40,397 nt of DNA, taken from positions 1 to 40,397 of the forward strand of contig JAFSTG010000091.1 in NCBI GenBank assembly GCA_017450605.1. Reading direction: 5' to 3'. The translations under genes were made by a program, and so were the position numbers. This DNA comes from Paludibacteraceae bacterium. Lineage in GTDB: Bacteria > Bacteroidota > Bacteroidia > Bacteroidales > Paludibacteraceae. Positions 30,559 to 38,563 of this stretch are shown piece after piece (position 1 is the first letter of the stretch; every line of letters starts with the position of its first letter). The notes under the pieces were generated by a model that was not told where the DNA came from, searched no databases, and saw only the letters and a list, made by a program, of their open reading frames with translations.

Positions 30559-31441
30559 TTGTAGCCTCCTTGCTCAACTCCTTGTATATGCGCCTCAGCG
30601 ACGGCATATTGTCCTCGCCCATCGTCCGCCGAAGCACCTGATTGATGTCAGTACCCGCAGCGCAGTTCGCCTTGATAATCATAGCGGCGCAAGTCAGAGT
30701 CATACGCTCGCGCTCCTGTGCCTCCATCGGGATGACAGTGCCATATTTGCGACCAAAACGGCTGAATATCTCCGTATAGCCCACCTTCTTGTTGTCTATC
30801 GAGCGTTGTATCTTTGCCTTCAGACCGTCCGCACCCATCATATAATAGCCGCAGCACATATCCGTAGCGTTCCACAAGGCTTTTATCTCCAAAAAGGCAT
30901 CGTACTGCAAGTCGCCTGCCTCGTCAAGAATAATCAATGGCATGGGCAGCACCTTGAGGTAATACACCAAATCCTCGTACACATTACTGTATGTGCCGGT
31001 GCTGCCCACACCGAACGACTTGGCTATTCGTCTAATCAAAGCAGTCTTCGTCTTAACCTGACTGCAATCAATATACACCGCATTCTGATGATTGCGGACA
31101 TAATACTGAGCCGTGTAGGTCTTGCCGATGTCGGCACGGTCGCACAAAAGCGCACTCATCGAATTCCTTTGGCACATCTCCAACTGAGCCGTGATAAACT
31201 GAAACACCAGCGTATTGGCGGTCTTCCACTCCGGACGACCAGTCAAGTTAACACCCAAATGCCTTGCAATACTAATCCATTTCTCATCGCTTAGCACACG
31301 CTCCAACTCGCCATTACGAATACGGCTGTACTGACCAGCGTTTATTCCTAAACTCATAGCGAACTTCGCGTCACTGCCTGCGAAATTCTGACGCGCTGCT
31401 TCCATCGAAGCAAGCACCTTCTGTTTCTGTTCTACTGTCAT
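30539..31441 (-). CDS. MuB-like transposition ATPase
   Basis: The 300-residue protein has an N-terminal helix-turn-helix (AMSLGINAGQYSRIRNGELE, 28-47) and an AAA core with ALLCDRADIGKTYTA (Walker A at about 100-108, lacking the first Gly) and LIILDEAGDLQ (Walker B, Asp173 and Glu174), as in MuB. MuB binds target DNA as filaments and activates MuA. Directly follows the transposase gene. The changed Walker A appears typical of this phage group, to my memory. Confidence 0.85.
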   Translation of the reverse strand: MTVEQKQKVLASMEAARQNFAGSDAKFAMSLGINAGQYSRIRNGELERVLSDEKWISIARHLGVNLTGRPEWKTANTLVFQFITAQLEMCQRNSMSALLCDRADIGKTYTAQYYVRNHQNAVYIDCSQVKTKTALIRRIAKSFGVGSTGTYSNVYEDLVYYLKVLPMPLIILDEAGDLQYDAFLEIKALWNATDMCCGYYMMGADGLKAKIQRSIDNKKVGYTEIFSRFGRKYGTVIPMEAQERERMTLTCAAMIIKANCAAGTDINQVLRRTMGEDNMPSLRRIYKELSKEATTSAKLG

Positions 31442-31464
31442 AATCTTGGTGTATTATTTGGTTA

Positions 31465-33483
31465 TTATAAGCTATTCAATGCCATCGCAGTATAGTCTGT
31501 GGAGTTAAACTCGTCCTCCTCATAGTTCCGTGGCTGCTCATGCTCTTCAATCACTATATCCATCGGCACCGACCTCACTGCCTCCGCCGTCATCGCAGAC
31601 GTCTTGCCTAACTCAGGCAACTCCTCTCGACGCGTCCTAATAAACTTATCAAACTTCGCAAGCCGCTTCTGCTGATGCAGCATGTTCCGCTCGTCCTCAG
31701 CCGTCCGCTCGGCGGCATTCTCATTATAGTCATAGCACCTGCGGTTATCGGCCTCGCCTATATATCTGCCGTCCTGATACAGATACACACGCTCTATCGA
31801 GCCTTCATCGTTAGGCAGCCAATATGCCGTTACCTTCGTGTTATTCGGTTGCAGACGCTTCAAACACTCGAAATCCTGCAACTCAAACTCCTCCTGCGCC
31901 ACCATGCAATAATCATTATTCCTGACACTCGTCTCCGTCACATTGCCTATAAACTGTAACAGATAAGACATATCTATCGGCTTCAAGTTCGGATTCACCA
32001 TCTTCATCAACACATCCCTGCGAGTCATACCGGGATAAGTCTTCTGCAATGGGTGCAACTCATTATTGTGTCGCTCAATGTCAGCAAGGTCGTCCATAAA
32101 CACCTGCTGCCACTCATACACCGGCTCCGTATAATCACCGTCCACCTTATTCCTGATAGCCCTGTATGCCTCGCTCTTCGCATACCAGCGACCTCGTGTG
32201 TGACCCATCGACTTTGCCGTACCCCACTTCAAACTGCGGATATTATGCTCCGCCCGCTTCTCAGTCGGACTCTGGCAGAACCGCACGAAACTGAACACAT
32301 CGTCAAGCCATGGGATATTGCTCATCAAGTGGTGCTCAACCTCCAACTCAGCCGGCATAGGCAGACCTAAACTCACCAACTCACAGAACATATTGCGGAA
32401 ACTTTCATACACCGTCCGTTCGTTCGGTTTGCCCACCACATAGGCAGGGCGGAAATAGTAACCGCTCACCACATCAACGGCGATGTACTTATACAGCCAG
32501 CCTTCCTTGCCGTTCTTGCCTATAATCTTGCGGCTCAATGCCACGTCGTCCATGCTTATCTTGCTAAGTGAGTACTCACCAAGTTTCCTATGGTGCTTCG
32601 GACGACGCGCGTTCTGATAATCAAAATGACCATTCCTATCGCTGTATATAGCCGTATTATCCACCACATCCTTCAAGTAGTTCCACACCGTGCTCTCACT
32701 CAACTCCTCAGCCTTACCTTTGTGCATAAAGTCCTGCGGACGATACACCTCACCCGTCTGCTTGTCGTACAGCTCCGTTGTGCCACTCATAAACTCACGG
32801 TACAACTCCAACACACGACTCGCAAAAGGCTTATCATTCATCCTGTACAACGCAACCAACAGGTTCTTCAGACTGCGACTCACCTTACGAGCATTATCAC
32901 TACCAATACCCTTATGTATCAACGAACCGTAACCCTCACTTAAAAACTGCTGAAAAGCCCTTTCAAGACTACGAGTATTAGTATAAGAACGAACCACACC
33001 ATAAGCCGAACCACCCTCATTCTCGCACTCACGCTGCCACCATACCAACATCTGTTTCAGCCACTCACCCTTCTGCAAACGCTTGCCCGCAGCAGCACGA
33101 ACCGACTGCTGCTTCTCCAAACCACTACGCATAGCCTCAAACAAACTCGCCTTCATCGTATATTCATTTATCTGACGAGCATCCAAACGACTACCATCCG
33201 CCTTCACATAACCGCTGAAAAACGCACGAGCAGAAGCCGACATAACTACCGAATAAATACCCGAACGCTCAGCATGAGCCTTACCTAACACAGCCTCTAT
33301 CGCACGCATACGCTCCGGACGCTTAATACTATCAAACCATATCAACGTGTTACCCTTAATACCACGACGCGCAATCTGCAAATAACCCGACTTACTGTCA
33401 TGATTAAACTGCGCATAAGTCAAACCGGCTGCCGTCCAGTCGTTCACGCTTATCGCCAAATTTCCGTCTATATACTGATACAT
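31465..33483 (-). CDS. MuA-like DDE transposase
   Basis: The 672-residue protein has an N-terminal DNA-binding part, an integrase core with SMDDVALSRKI (Asp312), IAVDVVSGYY, then PAELEVEHHL (Glu383) where the second Asp is expected, and SPTEKRAEHNIR (Glu412), and a C-terminal MuB-contact region. It cuts and joins the prophage ends to target DNA for integration and replication. The apparent D-E-E set differs from Mu (D-D-E) and needs an alignment. Length matches MuA (663). Strong call. Confidence 0.9.
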   Translation of the reverse strand: MYQYIDGNLAISVNDWTAAGLTYAQFNHDSKSGYLQIARRGIKGNTLIWFDSIKRPERMRAIEAVLGKAHAERSGIYSVVMSASARAFFSGYVKADGSRLDARQINEYTMKASLFEAMRSGLEKQQSVRAAAGKRLQKGEWLKQMLVWWQRECENEGGSAYGVVRSYTNTRSLERAFQQFLSEGYGSLIHKGIGSDNARKVSRSLKNLLVALYRMNDKPFASRVLELYREFMSGTTELYDKQTGEVYRPQDFMHKGKAEELSESTVWNYLKDVVDNTAIYSDRNGHFDYQNARRPKHHRKLGEYSLSKISMDDVALSRKIIGKNGKEGWLYKYIAVDVVSGYYFRPAYVVGKPNERTVYESFRNMFCELVSLGLPMPAELEVEHHLMSNIPWLDDVFSFVRFCQSPTEKRAEHNIRSLKWGTAKSMGHTRGRWYAKSEAYRAIRNKVDGDYTEPVYEWQQVFMDDLADIERHNNELHPLQKTYPGMTRRDVLMKMVNPNLKPIDMSYLLQFIGNVTETSVRNNDYCMVAQEEFELQDFECLKRLQPNNTKVTAYWLPNDEGSIERVYLYQDGRYIGEADNRRCYDYNENAAERTAEDERNMLHQQKRLAKFDKFIRTRREELPELGKTSAMTAEAVRSVPMDIVIEEHEQPRNYEEDEFNSTDYTAMALNSL

Positions 33484-33596
33484 AATTCTATGGTGTATTT
33501 CTTAGTCCCCTTGCCGGTATCGCTCCGGTCTAACCTCTGCAGTTCAAGGGGTGGCTACTCGCCGCGCTGTCAACTGCCGCTTTCGCCCTGAGTGTA

Positions 33597-33614
33597 GCAG
33601 CCAATCTTGGATGC
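33597..33614. repeat. Degenerate phage palindrome
   Basis: GCAGCCAATCTTGGATGC matches the family on the left arm and centre, with the right arm decayed. It is in the gap between the transposase and the next gene upstream. Confidence 0.6.
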
Positions 33615-33648
33615 TCAAAATAGGTGTGGTAGCCCTCCGTCCATTCCG

Positions 33649-33667
33649 CCCGAATTCTATTCGGGCT
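33649..33667. terminator. Hairpin at the end of a small early gene
   Basis: GCCCGAAT and ATTCGGGC pair around TCT, an 8-bp perfect stem over the stop codon of the next gene. No T-tract on the minus strand, so it may be an attenuator in front of the transposase gene. Confidence 0.5.
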
Positions 33668-33815
33668 TAGCCGGATCCGCCTTCCGCTCCTTGCGCTCCT
33701 TATCATCGCGCGAACGCCCGCGCAACTCAGCAACAGCCTTCCTAACCTCTGCCTCTGTCGCCTCAATCTCCATCGTGTCTCCTATACGGATAACACCCTT
33801 CTTTGTCTTTGCCAT
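33657..33815 (-). CDS. Small charged early protein
   Basis: ATG at 33815 opens a 52-residue frame, MAKTKKGVIRIGDTMEIEAT and then EAEVRKAVAELRGRSRDDKE, that ends with a Lys/Arg/Asp/Pro-rich tail. It is in line with its operon and has good spacing. Short charged helical proteins before the transposase are common in these phages. No function can be given. Confidence 0.65.
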   Translation of the reverse strand: MAKTKKGVIRIGDTMEIEATEAEVRKAVAELRGRSRDDKERKERKADPAKPE

Positions 33816-33857
33816 AATCATATCGTATTTAAGTTAAACCTATTCAACGACCGGCTT

Positions 33858-34118
33858 CTATGCCGCATCCTCCTGATTAAACACAGCCAACTGCGCCGTT
33901 GCCTCAGCCGTCTGCTCCTCGATGCGCATAAACTCCTGAACCGACAGCCCCACAAGGCTGAACTGACGCTTCACATCGCCGTTGACCAAAACCACACCGC
34001 ACTCGTGCTTCCAATCAACCACAATCTGAACCCTGCCGCCAAGCCACTTGCAGGTCATCGTACCCGCCGCTTGGTCATGAACACAATCAAATTCCATTTT
34101 TACACACTTTGTTTCCAT
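33858..34118 (-). CDS. Early protein, unknown
   Basis: The 86-residue protein begins METKCVKMEFDCVHDQAAGT, has a beta-rich first half (MTCKWLGGRVQIVVDWKHE) and a helical end (EFMRIEEQTAEATAQLAVF). No membrane segment and no recognised family. It lies in the early operon between small genes, with a gap of 22 bases to its neighbour. Confidence 0.65.
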   Translation of the reverse strand: METKCVKMEFDCVHDQAAGTMTCKWLGGRVQIVVDWKHECGVVLVNGDVKRQFSLVGLSVQEFMRIEEQTAEATAQLAVFNQEDAA

Positions 34119-34140
34119 TGTCTTATCGTTTTATTGGTTA

Positions 34141-34311
34141 TTACTTTTCTGTTTCGACTTCTTTTACCTCATAGTGTATCGGACTTATCGCACTCGCAAA
34201 TCCTCTAATACGCTCATTCAGACTTTTCCTTGAGGTGTAGTATCTGGTGAAATACATCTCTGTCTTTGAAATGCTATCAAAGGAATGATAATCCAAAATA
34301 TATATCTTCAT
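34141..34311 (-). CDS. Small early protein, unknown
   Basis: ATG at 34311 follows GGAGGGCGGAG, a good ribosome site, and gives 56 residues starting MKIYILDYHSFDSISKTEMY. An ATG 15 bases earlier is less likely. The frame has aromatic residues typical of small nucleic-acid or regulator proteins, but no family is known. Its leader overlaps the stop of the preceding gene. Confidence 0.65.
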   Translation of the reverse strand: MKIYILDYHSFDSISKTEMYFTRYYTSRKSLNERIRGFASAISPIHYEVKEVETEK

Positions 34312-34325
34312 TTCTCCGCCCTCCA

Positions 34326-34694
34326 TTACTTAAGAAAATCACCAAATCGCAAATCCTCTTCCCCTGTCTGCTCGATATACTCGCGCATATCGCGTATCTT
34401 TGCCTCAAGCCGGGCAATATGCTCCGTATATTGACGGCGCAAAGTCAGACGCTTTGCAATCTCAGCCGCATGCTTAACCATATCATTCACGTCCTGCTCG
34501 CAATGCAGGCACGCACGCATCAGACGCTCAGCGTTCTGGTGAGTCTCAGGGTCTATCAGCAGACCAATCTGAAAATCCACACTCTGATGATTAAAGCAAT
34601 CCTGAATATCTGCAATATCCTCGTTGCTTGTCGGAATAAAACCGCTTAACACAAAATTGCGGCACTCTTTTTCTGTCATCTGTTTCATATCCAT
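34326..34694 (-). CDS. Early protein with coiled coil
   Basis: The 122-residue protein starts MDMKQMTEKECRNFVLSGFI and has a C-terminal coil (LRRQYTEHIARLEAKIRDMR). It holds two Cys in the middle (ACLHCEQDV). Function is not recognised. It is the second gene of the leftward early operon. Confidence 0.65.
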   Translation of the reverse strand: MDMKQMTEKECRNFVLSGFIPTSNEDIADIQDCFNHQSVDFQIGLLIDPETHQNAERLMRACLHCEQDVNDMVKHAAEIAKRLTLRRQYTEHIARLEAKIRDMREYIEQTGEEDLRFGDFLK

Positions 34695-34740
34695 CGCCCG
34701 TAACCGTTAGCGCAGTATTAAAGTTGTTTATAATTGATGA

Positions 34741-34965
34741 TTATTGTTTTCTCACCCAAGTCTTACCATCCACCTGCTCCCAATGCACCGGTACCACCTC
34801 CGCACCACCATGCTCCAAAGCATAACTCCTAATCTCACGAGCCACATGCGTATCATCAGCACCGTCCAAAGCCCTGTTTATCGTCGGACGACTATAACCC
34901 AGCTCACGATGCATCAACATCTTCAAACCCGAAGGAACTAATATCTTTCTGCTTGCATTTTCCAT
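34741..34965 (-). CDS. Ner-like helix-turn-helix regulator
   Basis: ATG at 34965 gives 74 residues: MENASRKILVPSGLKMLMHR, then ELGYSRPTINRALDGADDTH, a helix-turn-helix near 20-45, and a C-terminal part ending DGKTWVRKQ. It is the first gene of the early operon, the place of Ner in Mu, which turns down both the early and repressor promoters. The fold is inferred from pattern. The frame continues upstream but the promoter lies there. Confidence 0.7.
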   Translation of the reverse strand: MENASRKILVPSGLKMLMHRELGYSRPTINRALDGADDTHVAREIRSYALEHGGAEVVPVHWEQVDGKTWVRKQ

Positions 34966-34981
34966 TTTCAAAACCAATTTC

Positions 34982-35012
34982 TTGTTTATCTCAATTATTT
35001 TTTGTACTTTTG
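34982..35012 (+). promoter_or_regulatory. Rightward repressor promoter
   Basis: TTG (34982-34984) and TACTTTTG (35005-35012), 20 bases apart. It would start at about 35019 and read through the early promoter into the repressor gene, with a leader of about 100 bases. Confidence 0.6.
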
Positions 35013-35040
35013 TCGCCACTTTACATTTGGAAATCCGCTG

Positions 35041-35071
35041 CAAAGATACGGATAATTTTCCGAACTACAAA
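35041..35071 (-). promoter_or_regulatory. Leftward early promoter with internal operator
   Basis: Minus-strand TTTG (35071-35068) and TATCTTTG (35048-35041), exactly 19 bases apart. The spacer holds CGGATAATTTTCCG (35049-35062), a CGGA-N6-TCCG dyad that a bound repressor would use to block RNA polymerase. Start near 35034, facing the repressor promoter. Confidence 0.8.
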
Positions 35072-35078
35072 ATAAAAT

Positions 35079-35092
35079 CGGAAAAAAATCCA
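35079..35092. promoter_or_regulatory. Second operator-like site
   Basis: CGGAAAAAAATCCA resembles CGGA-N6-TCCG with one mismatch. It lies between the early promoter and the repressor gene. A perfect copy, CGGAAAAAAATCCG, is inside the repressor gene at about 35366-35379. Confidence 0.5.
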
Positions 35093-35119
35093 ACTTTTTA
35101 TCAAAAAACTTGATTTTTT

Positions 35120-35878
35120 ATGAATACACAAGAGGTCTTAAGGACAATTTTAAGGGATTCAGGGCTTGATATTAGACAATTTTCCGAACGGATAGACTAC
35201 CCTGCAAGTAAGTTGTACGATATACAACGCGGTAAAACTATCAAGTTCAAAGATGACTTGATAAGTCGCATTCTTGCTGTGTTTCCAAAGTATAACCGTA
35301 TATGGTTATTGACAGGTGAAGGTGATAGATATGTACCTCAAAATGTACCAAACGGAAAACCTATCGGAAAAAAATCCGAAAAGCCAACGCCAAGCCGAGA
35401 CAGTGCCGAGACAGTGCCGACAACTACAAGTGCTCAAAATGAGCAACAACCTGCCAACTTGCCCCTTGCAGACGCCAAACTCATACCGCTCGTCACACCA
35501 ACAGCCGTCGCAGGCTTTGGTAACGACACCTTTGCCATACAAGAAGCCGACGTCAAAGAATACTACATCGTACCCAAGTTCCGCTATAACCGGGTGGACT
35601 TTATGATAGAAATCAGCGGATCCAGCATGTACCCTAAATATAACAGCGGAGATGTCGTTGCCTGCACCATACTCCACGACAGTTCCTTCATACAGTGGAA
35701 CAAATGCCACGTCATCGCCACACGCGAACAAGGACTACTTTGCAAACGCCTCATGCAAAGCGACACCGCCGACGCGCTGCGCCTCGTCAGTGACAACCCT
35801 AACTATCCACCCTTCGATGTTCCCAAATCCGAGATAACCGGCATCGCCCTCGTCATCGGTGTCATTCGCCTTGAGTAA
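35120..35878 (+). CDS. CI/LexA-type phage repressor (S24 peptidase)
   Basis: The 252-residue protein has an N-terminal helix-turn-helix domain (MNTQEVLRTILRDSGLDIRQ, then FSERIDYPASKLYDIQRGKT), a flexible Pro/Thr linker at about 80-115, and an S24 domain with Ser169 (GSSMYPKYNSGD) and Lys209 (LLCKRLM) as the catalytic pair. It should hold the lysogenic state and cleave itself after DNA damage. The expected A-G cleavage site is AVAG near 130-133. It differs from Mu c, which is not self-cleaving. Confidence 0.9.
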   Translation: MNTQEVLRTILRDSGLDIRQFSERIDYPASKLYDIQRGKTIKFKDDLISRILAVFPKYNRIWLLTGEGDRYVPQNVPNGKPIGKKSEKPTPSRDSAETVPTTTSAQNEQQPANLPLADAKLIPLVTPTAVAGFGNDTFAIQEADVKEYYIVPKFRYNRVDFMIEISGSSMYPKYNSGDVVACTILHDSSFIQWNKCHVIATREQGLLCKRLMQSDTADALRLVSDNPNYPPFDVPKSEITGIALVIGVIRLE

Positions 35879-35942
35879 CCATAGCGTCTTTGCCGAGCGC
35901 ATTTATGCGCGACCTCTATCTAACCCACCGCAACCGAACGCA

Positions 35943-35967
35943 GCAGCCAATCTTGGCTGCTTTTTTT
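35943..35967 (+). terminator. Repressor terminator built from a phage palindrome
   Basis: GCAGCCAATCTTGGCTGC followed by seven T is a standard intrinsic terminator about 65 bases after the repressor stop. It is a family member in which the arms are GCA/TGC, so the palindrome here acts as a terminator stem. Confidence 0.85.
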
Positions 35968-36250
35968 CGTCCAATACAGCACCTAATATATAGCCTCAGC
36001 CCCCACCTAAAACTCCACAAATACACAAAAAAGCGCGTTTTTTCAAGCCAAAAACGCGCAAATTACTATATTATAACCACTTACCACAAAAACACCCTGC
36101 AACAACAAGGAAATAAACCCCTGCCAATCGTGGAATAAAGGTAGGTTAATAACACAAAAAACGCCATTTTTGCCCGATTTTTTGGTAATACCCCCCTTTC
36201 AACCCCCTCATTTATGCCCTACTTTATGCCCTAACTCCGCCCTAACTCGT

Positions 36251-36269
36251 GTATTTTTCTTTTTTCAGG
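36251..36269. promoter_or_regulatory. Internal transposase-type site
   Basis: GTATTTTTCTTTTTTCAGG is the inverted form of the end motif (CCTGAAAAAAGAAAAATAC). It would be the third, internal site of the left genetic end, about 575 bases inside. Confidence 0.45.
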
Positions 36270-36750
36270 GCAAAAAAAACGCCCATCAGGATTTTTCTCC
36301 GACAGGCATATCCATATATAATATATAAGGAGTAAAACCACCCCGAAAAGTGGGGTGCTGCAGCCAATCTTGACGACTAAAATCAGCCCCGCAAACAACG
36401 ACCGCAACGGTCAATCTTGGCTTGTCAATGCCGCCTTTTCTCGCTCTATAAACCATGTCCGCAACAAAGTCCTATCAATACCGCTTAAACACGGCTTAAA
36501 TGTCGCTTAAACAGCGTTTTGCGGTTGGTCGTTGTGTCGCGTTGTTTGTCTGATGTGTGCGTATTGTTGCCATAGTTAGAACTCACCGAATCGCCAACCA
36601 TAACCACGCCAGCAGAGAGCCGTTCTGACGACCTGTAAAGCCCTGTACAAGCCGATGCCAAGTCCGTGCCAAGTAATGCACAAATAAGGCACAAAAAAAG
36701 GCGACCGAAGCCGCCGTTGTTGCACAGTCCAATCCAAGCAAATCCAAGCA

Positions 36751-36835
36751 AATTGTACTTTTCTTTTTGAACCCATATCTCCTAACTCCCTAATAATCAA
36801 ACCACCCACTCAAAGCAATTGTACTTTTCATTCTG
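36751..36835. promoter_or_regulatory. Left-end transposase sites, two copies
   Basis: AATTGTACTTTTCTTTTTGA (36751-36770) and CAATTGTACTTTTCATTCTG (36816-36835) are inverted copies of the motif at 761-801. The outer copy lies 9 bases from the proposed terminus, the same distance as on the other side. Confidence 0.7.
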
Positions 36836-36844
36836 ACCCCCATA

Positions 36845-36848
36845 CCTG
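36845..36848. repeat. Target-site duplication, right copy (CCTG)
   Basis: Matches 749-752. Removing the prophage and one copy joins TCT CCT G to CC GGC TTG ACC in frame. Confidence 0.65.
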
Positions 36849-37810
36849 CCGGCTTGACCCGCAACAAATGGTATCGCGTAACCACAGCGCAATACCGAGA
36901 GTGCCACTACTTGTATATCAGCGATGCTCAGTGGAACATGACCATTCTCCAAAGTGCCGATAATGCTTACACCAATCAGCGCAGTTGGCAGTATGACCTT
37001 GAGGCACCGCTTCTTAATCTTGAAAGGGTGATCAGCAAAATAGTAGCATCGGTCTTGGAGGATAAGAACCACTACAACGACTATGTGGCACACCATCTGC
37101 CATACCGCTACCGTCATGGCCGTATCCGCAGAGATACACTCTATGCCATCTATCCCGACAATAGACTGACGGACCGGGAACTGTATATGAACATCTTGAC
37201 CGAACTAAAAAACAACGCTCCTACCACCTTCGAAAAGATGACACTCAACACCTATATGCATGTCTGGCGTATGGCATACGAGGCATACGAGAAGTGCAAC
37301 GAATGGCTATTCAAAAACGAAGATGACTTTAGCAAACTCACTGATGCCGAGATATTCATGCGATATTCGAGCAAAGGACATGAGATTGAAGGTCTTGACT
37401 ACGATAGTGAAGACGACTTCATAGAATGGAAGCGAGCCAATAGCTCGTATCACAACCTCGATGTGGCATACGCTCGTATACACCTCTGGCCACACAAACG
37501 CGAGGTTGGCAAGTGGGAGTTGCATATCTCGTTTGGTGTTTACGGCTACTATGACGACGTGCTTTTCATCGTACATTCGCTTTATGAGCAAGGCGTGTAT
37601 CTCGTTGTCTCGGAGCATAATGAACTGATGGGCATCCTACGCGAAGATGACTATGTCGGCATCGTCCCGAATCCCGACAAGTATATGAACCGCGATGGTG
37701 TCACCAATCAAGTGATGTTGCCGTACCTTGGTGAAGAAGACTTCTCAACCGTTGAGACTCTCATCGCCCAAACCGACTGGCAACCAACAGCGGTAGTGCG
37801 CCCTAAGTGA
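36849..37810 (+). pseudogene. Split host gene, C-terminal part
   Basis: The frame from the right prophage junction reads GLTRNKWYRVTTAQYRECHY and on to a stop at 37808-37810, about 320 residues. The TTG at 36854 could serve as a start for this part but is more likely an internal Leu codon of the joined gene. The protein has helices near 45-150, an acidic stretch (NEDDFSKLTDAEIFMRYSSK) and a beta-rich end. I do not recognise a family; it resembles an uncharacterised Bacteroidales protein. It is followed by a terminator. Confidence 0.8.
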
Positions 37811-37828
37811 CACATTAACTAATTACAA

Positions 37829-37866
37829 AGCGAGCGTGCCAACCCTCTGGTACGCTCGTTTTTATT
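37829..37866 (+). terminator. Terminator of the split host gene
   Basis: CGAGCGTGCCA and TGGTACGCTCG pair (one G-T) around ACCCTC, followed by TTTTTATTT. Confidence 0.85.
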
Positions 37867-37908
37867 TCAGATTTTATAATCTATAACGTCACGTGTGACA
37901 CCATAGCA

Positions 37909-38517
37909 TCAACAGAAAAAGGTTTTATGTTTGCATTGTTGCTCCAATTCCAATAGTCTTTTCTTTTTCTCCTCTCCGTATGCGTAGCCGCCAATTTTGC
38001 CGTTTGCTGCTATGACGCGGTGGCAGGGGATGAGCAGTGCAATGGGATTGGCTCCGACGGCTTGTCCGACCGCCTGCGCTGACTTGCAACCGACCATCCT
38101 CGCTATCTCGCCGTAACTGACCGTCTCGCCATAAGGAATAGTTAACAGTGCCTGCCAAATGCGTCGCTGAAACATGGTGCCTTTAGGCTTGACGACAATC
38201 CGTGCGTCAGCCGTTACGTTTATAGTGGCGTTCTCCGTCTGATTGCCTATGGTGACATTCTCCGGTTGCTTGCCCATGGTGGCATTTTCCGTTCGCTTGC
38301 CGCTGAAATAATCGTCCAACCACCGGACGGTTGCTGCAATGACAGGTATCGGCGATGCTGCTTTGTTGCTCTCGACCTTTTCACCACCGGCTTCATCGTG
38401 CTCCATCTTACTGGCACTTGCCTTCACGTCAGCAAACCGAAGACCGGTCAGCACCTCTCCGTCGCTCTCTATGACTATAAGTCCCAAGGGCGAGTGATAT
38501 GTAACGGTAAACACCAT
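37909..38517 (-). CDS. ogt: O6-alkylguanine-DNA alkyltransferase with repeat insertion
   Basis: ATG at 38517 gives 202 residues. The N-terminal domain (MVFTVTYHSPLGLIVIESDG) and the C-terminal domain with FQRRIWQALLTIPYGETVSY, AVGQAVGANPIALLIPCHRV (PCHR acceptor Cys) and a GYAYGEEKKKRLLELE ending are complete. It moves alkyl groups from O6 of guanine to its own Cys. Between the domains is an inserted stretch with three 9-residue repeats (GKRTENATM, GKQPENVTI, GNQTENATI) that most homologues lack. Residues before 38517 in frame are probably not translated. Confidence 0.9.
   Translation of the reverse strand: MVFTVTYHSPLGLIVIESDGEVLTGLRFADVKASASKMEHDEAGGEKVESNKAASPIPVIAATVRWLDDYFSGKRTENATMGKQPENVTIGNQTENATINVTADARIVVKPKGTMFQRRIWQALLTIPYGETVSYGEIARMVGCKSAQAVGQAVGANPIALLIPCHRVIAANGKIGGYAYGEEKKKRLLELEQQCKHKTFFC
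38225..38305. repeat. Three 27-bp tandem repeats in ogt
   Basis: Units start at about 38225, 38252 and 38279 (GTGGCGTTCTCC, GTGACATTCTCC, GTGGCATTTTCC). They keep the reading frame and encode a hydrophilic linker, so copy number could change without damage to the enzyme. Confidence 0.75.
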
Positions 38518-38563
38518 CTTGGCAGATTTTAAGTGAATGATATGTATCTTCAAATAATCGTTG

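Larger units (their letters stand above)
753..36844 (-). mobile_element. Mu-like transposable prophage, complete
   Basis: The element has MuA- and MuB-like transposition genes, Gam, gp16-like, repressor, and a full set of Mu-type head and contractile-tail genes (gp28, gp29, gp30, gpG, gp36, sheath, tube, tape measure, gp44, gp45, gp47). The genetic left (c) end is at 36844 and the right end at 753. Ends were set from three agreeing signs: the CCTG duplication, inverted end motifs at equal distance from each proposed terminus (TATAATCGCC against TATGGGGGTC read inward), and restoration of one host reading frame across the junction. The size of 36.1 kb is close to that of Mu. No essential module looks missing, so it may be inducible. 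Confidence 0.9.
35968..36844. other. Non-coding left genetic end of the prophage
   Basis: No credible gene is seen in this stretch of nearly 880 bases. It holds hairpin CACCCC/GGGGTG near 36338-36357, two decayed palindromes (36360-36375 and about 36409-36425), three GCTTAAA repeats near 36481-36512, and the transposase sites. Frames on either strand here are short and unlike the neighbouring genes. Mu has a similar, shorter silent region outside its repressor. Confidence 0.6.

Noticed and set aside
35890-36138. 82-codon frame after the repressor
   Set aside because: It runs through the terminator at 35943-35967 and has no recognisable pattern or ribosome site.
36854-37810. Independent gene starting at TTG 36854
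   Set aside because: The frame joins perfectly to 533-752 once the prophage is removed, so it is better read as the second half of one host gene.
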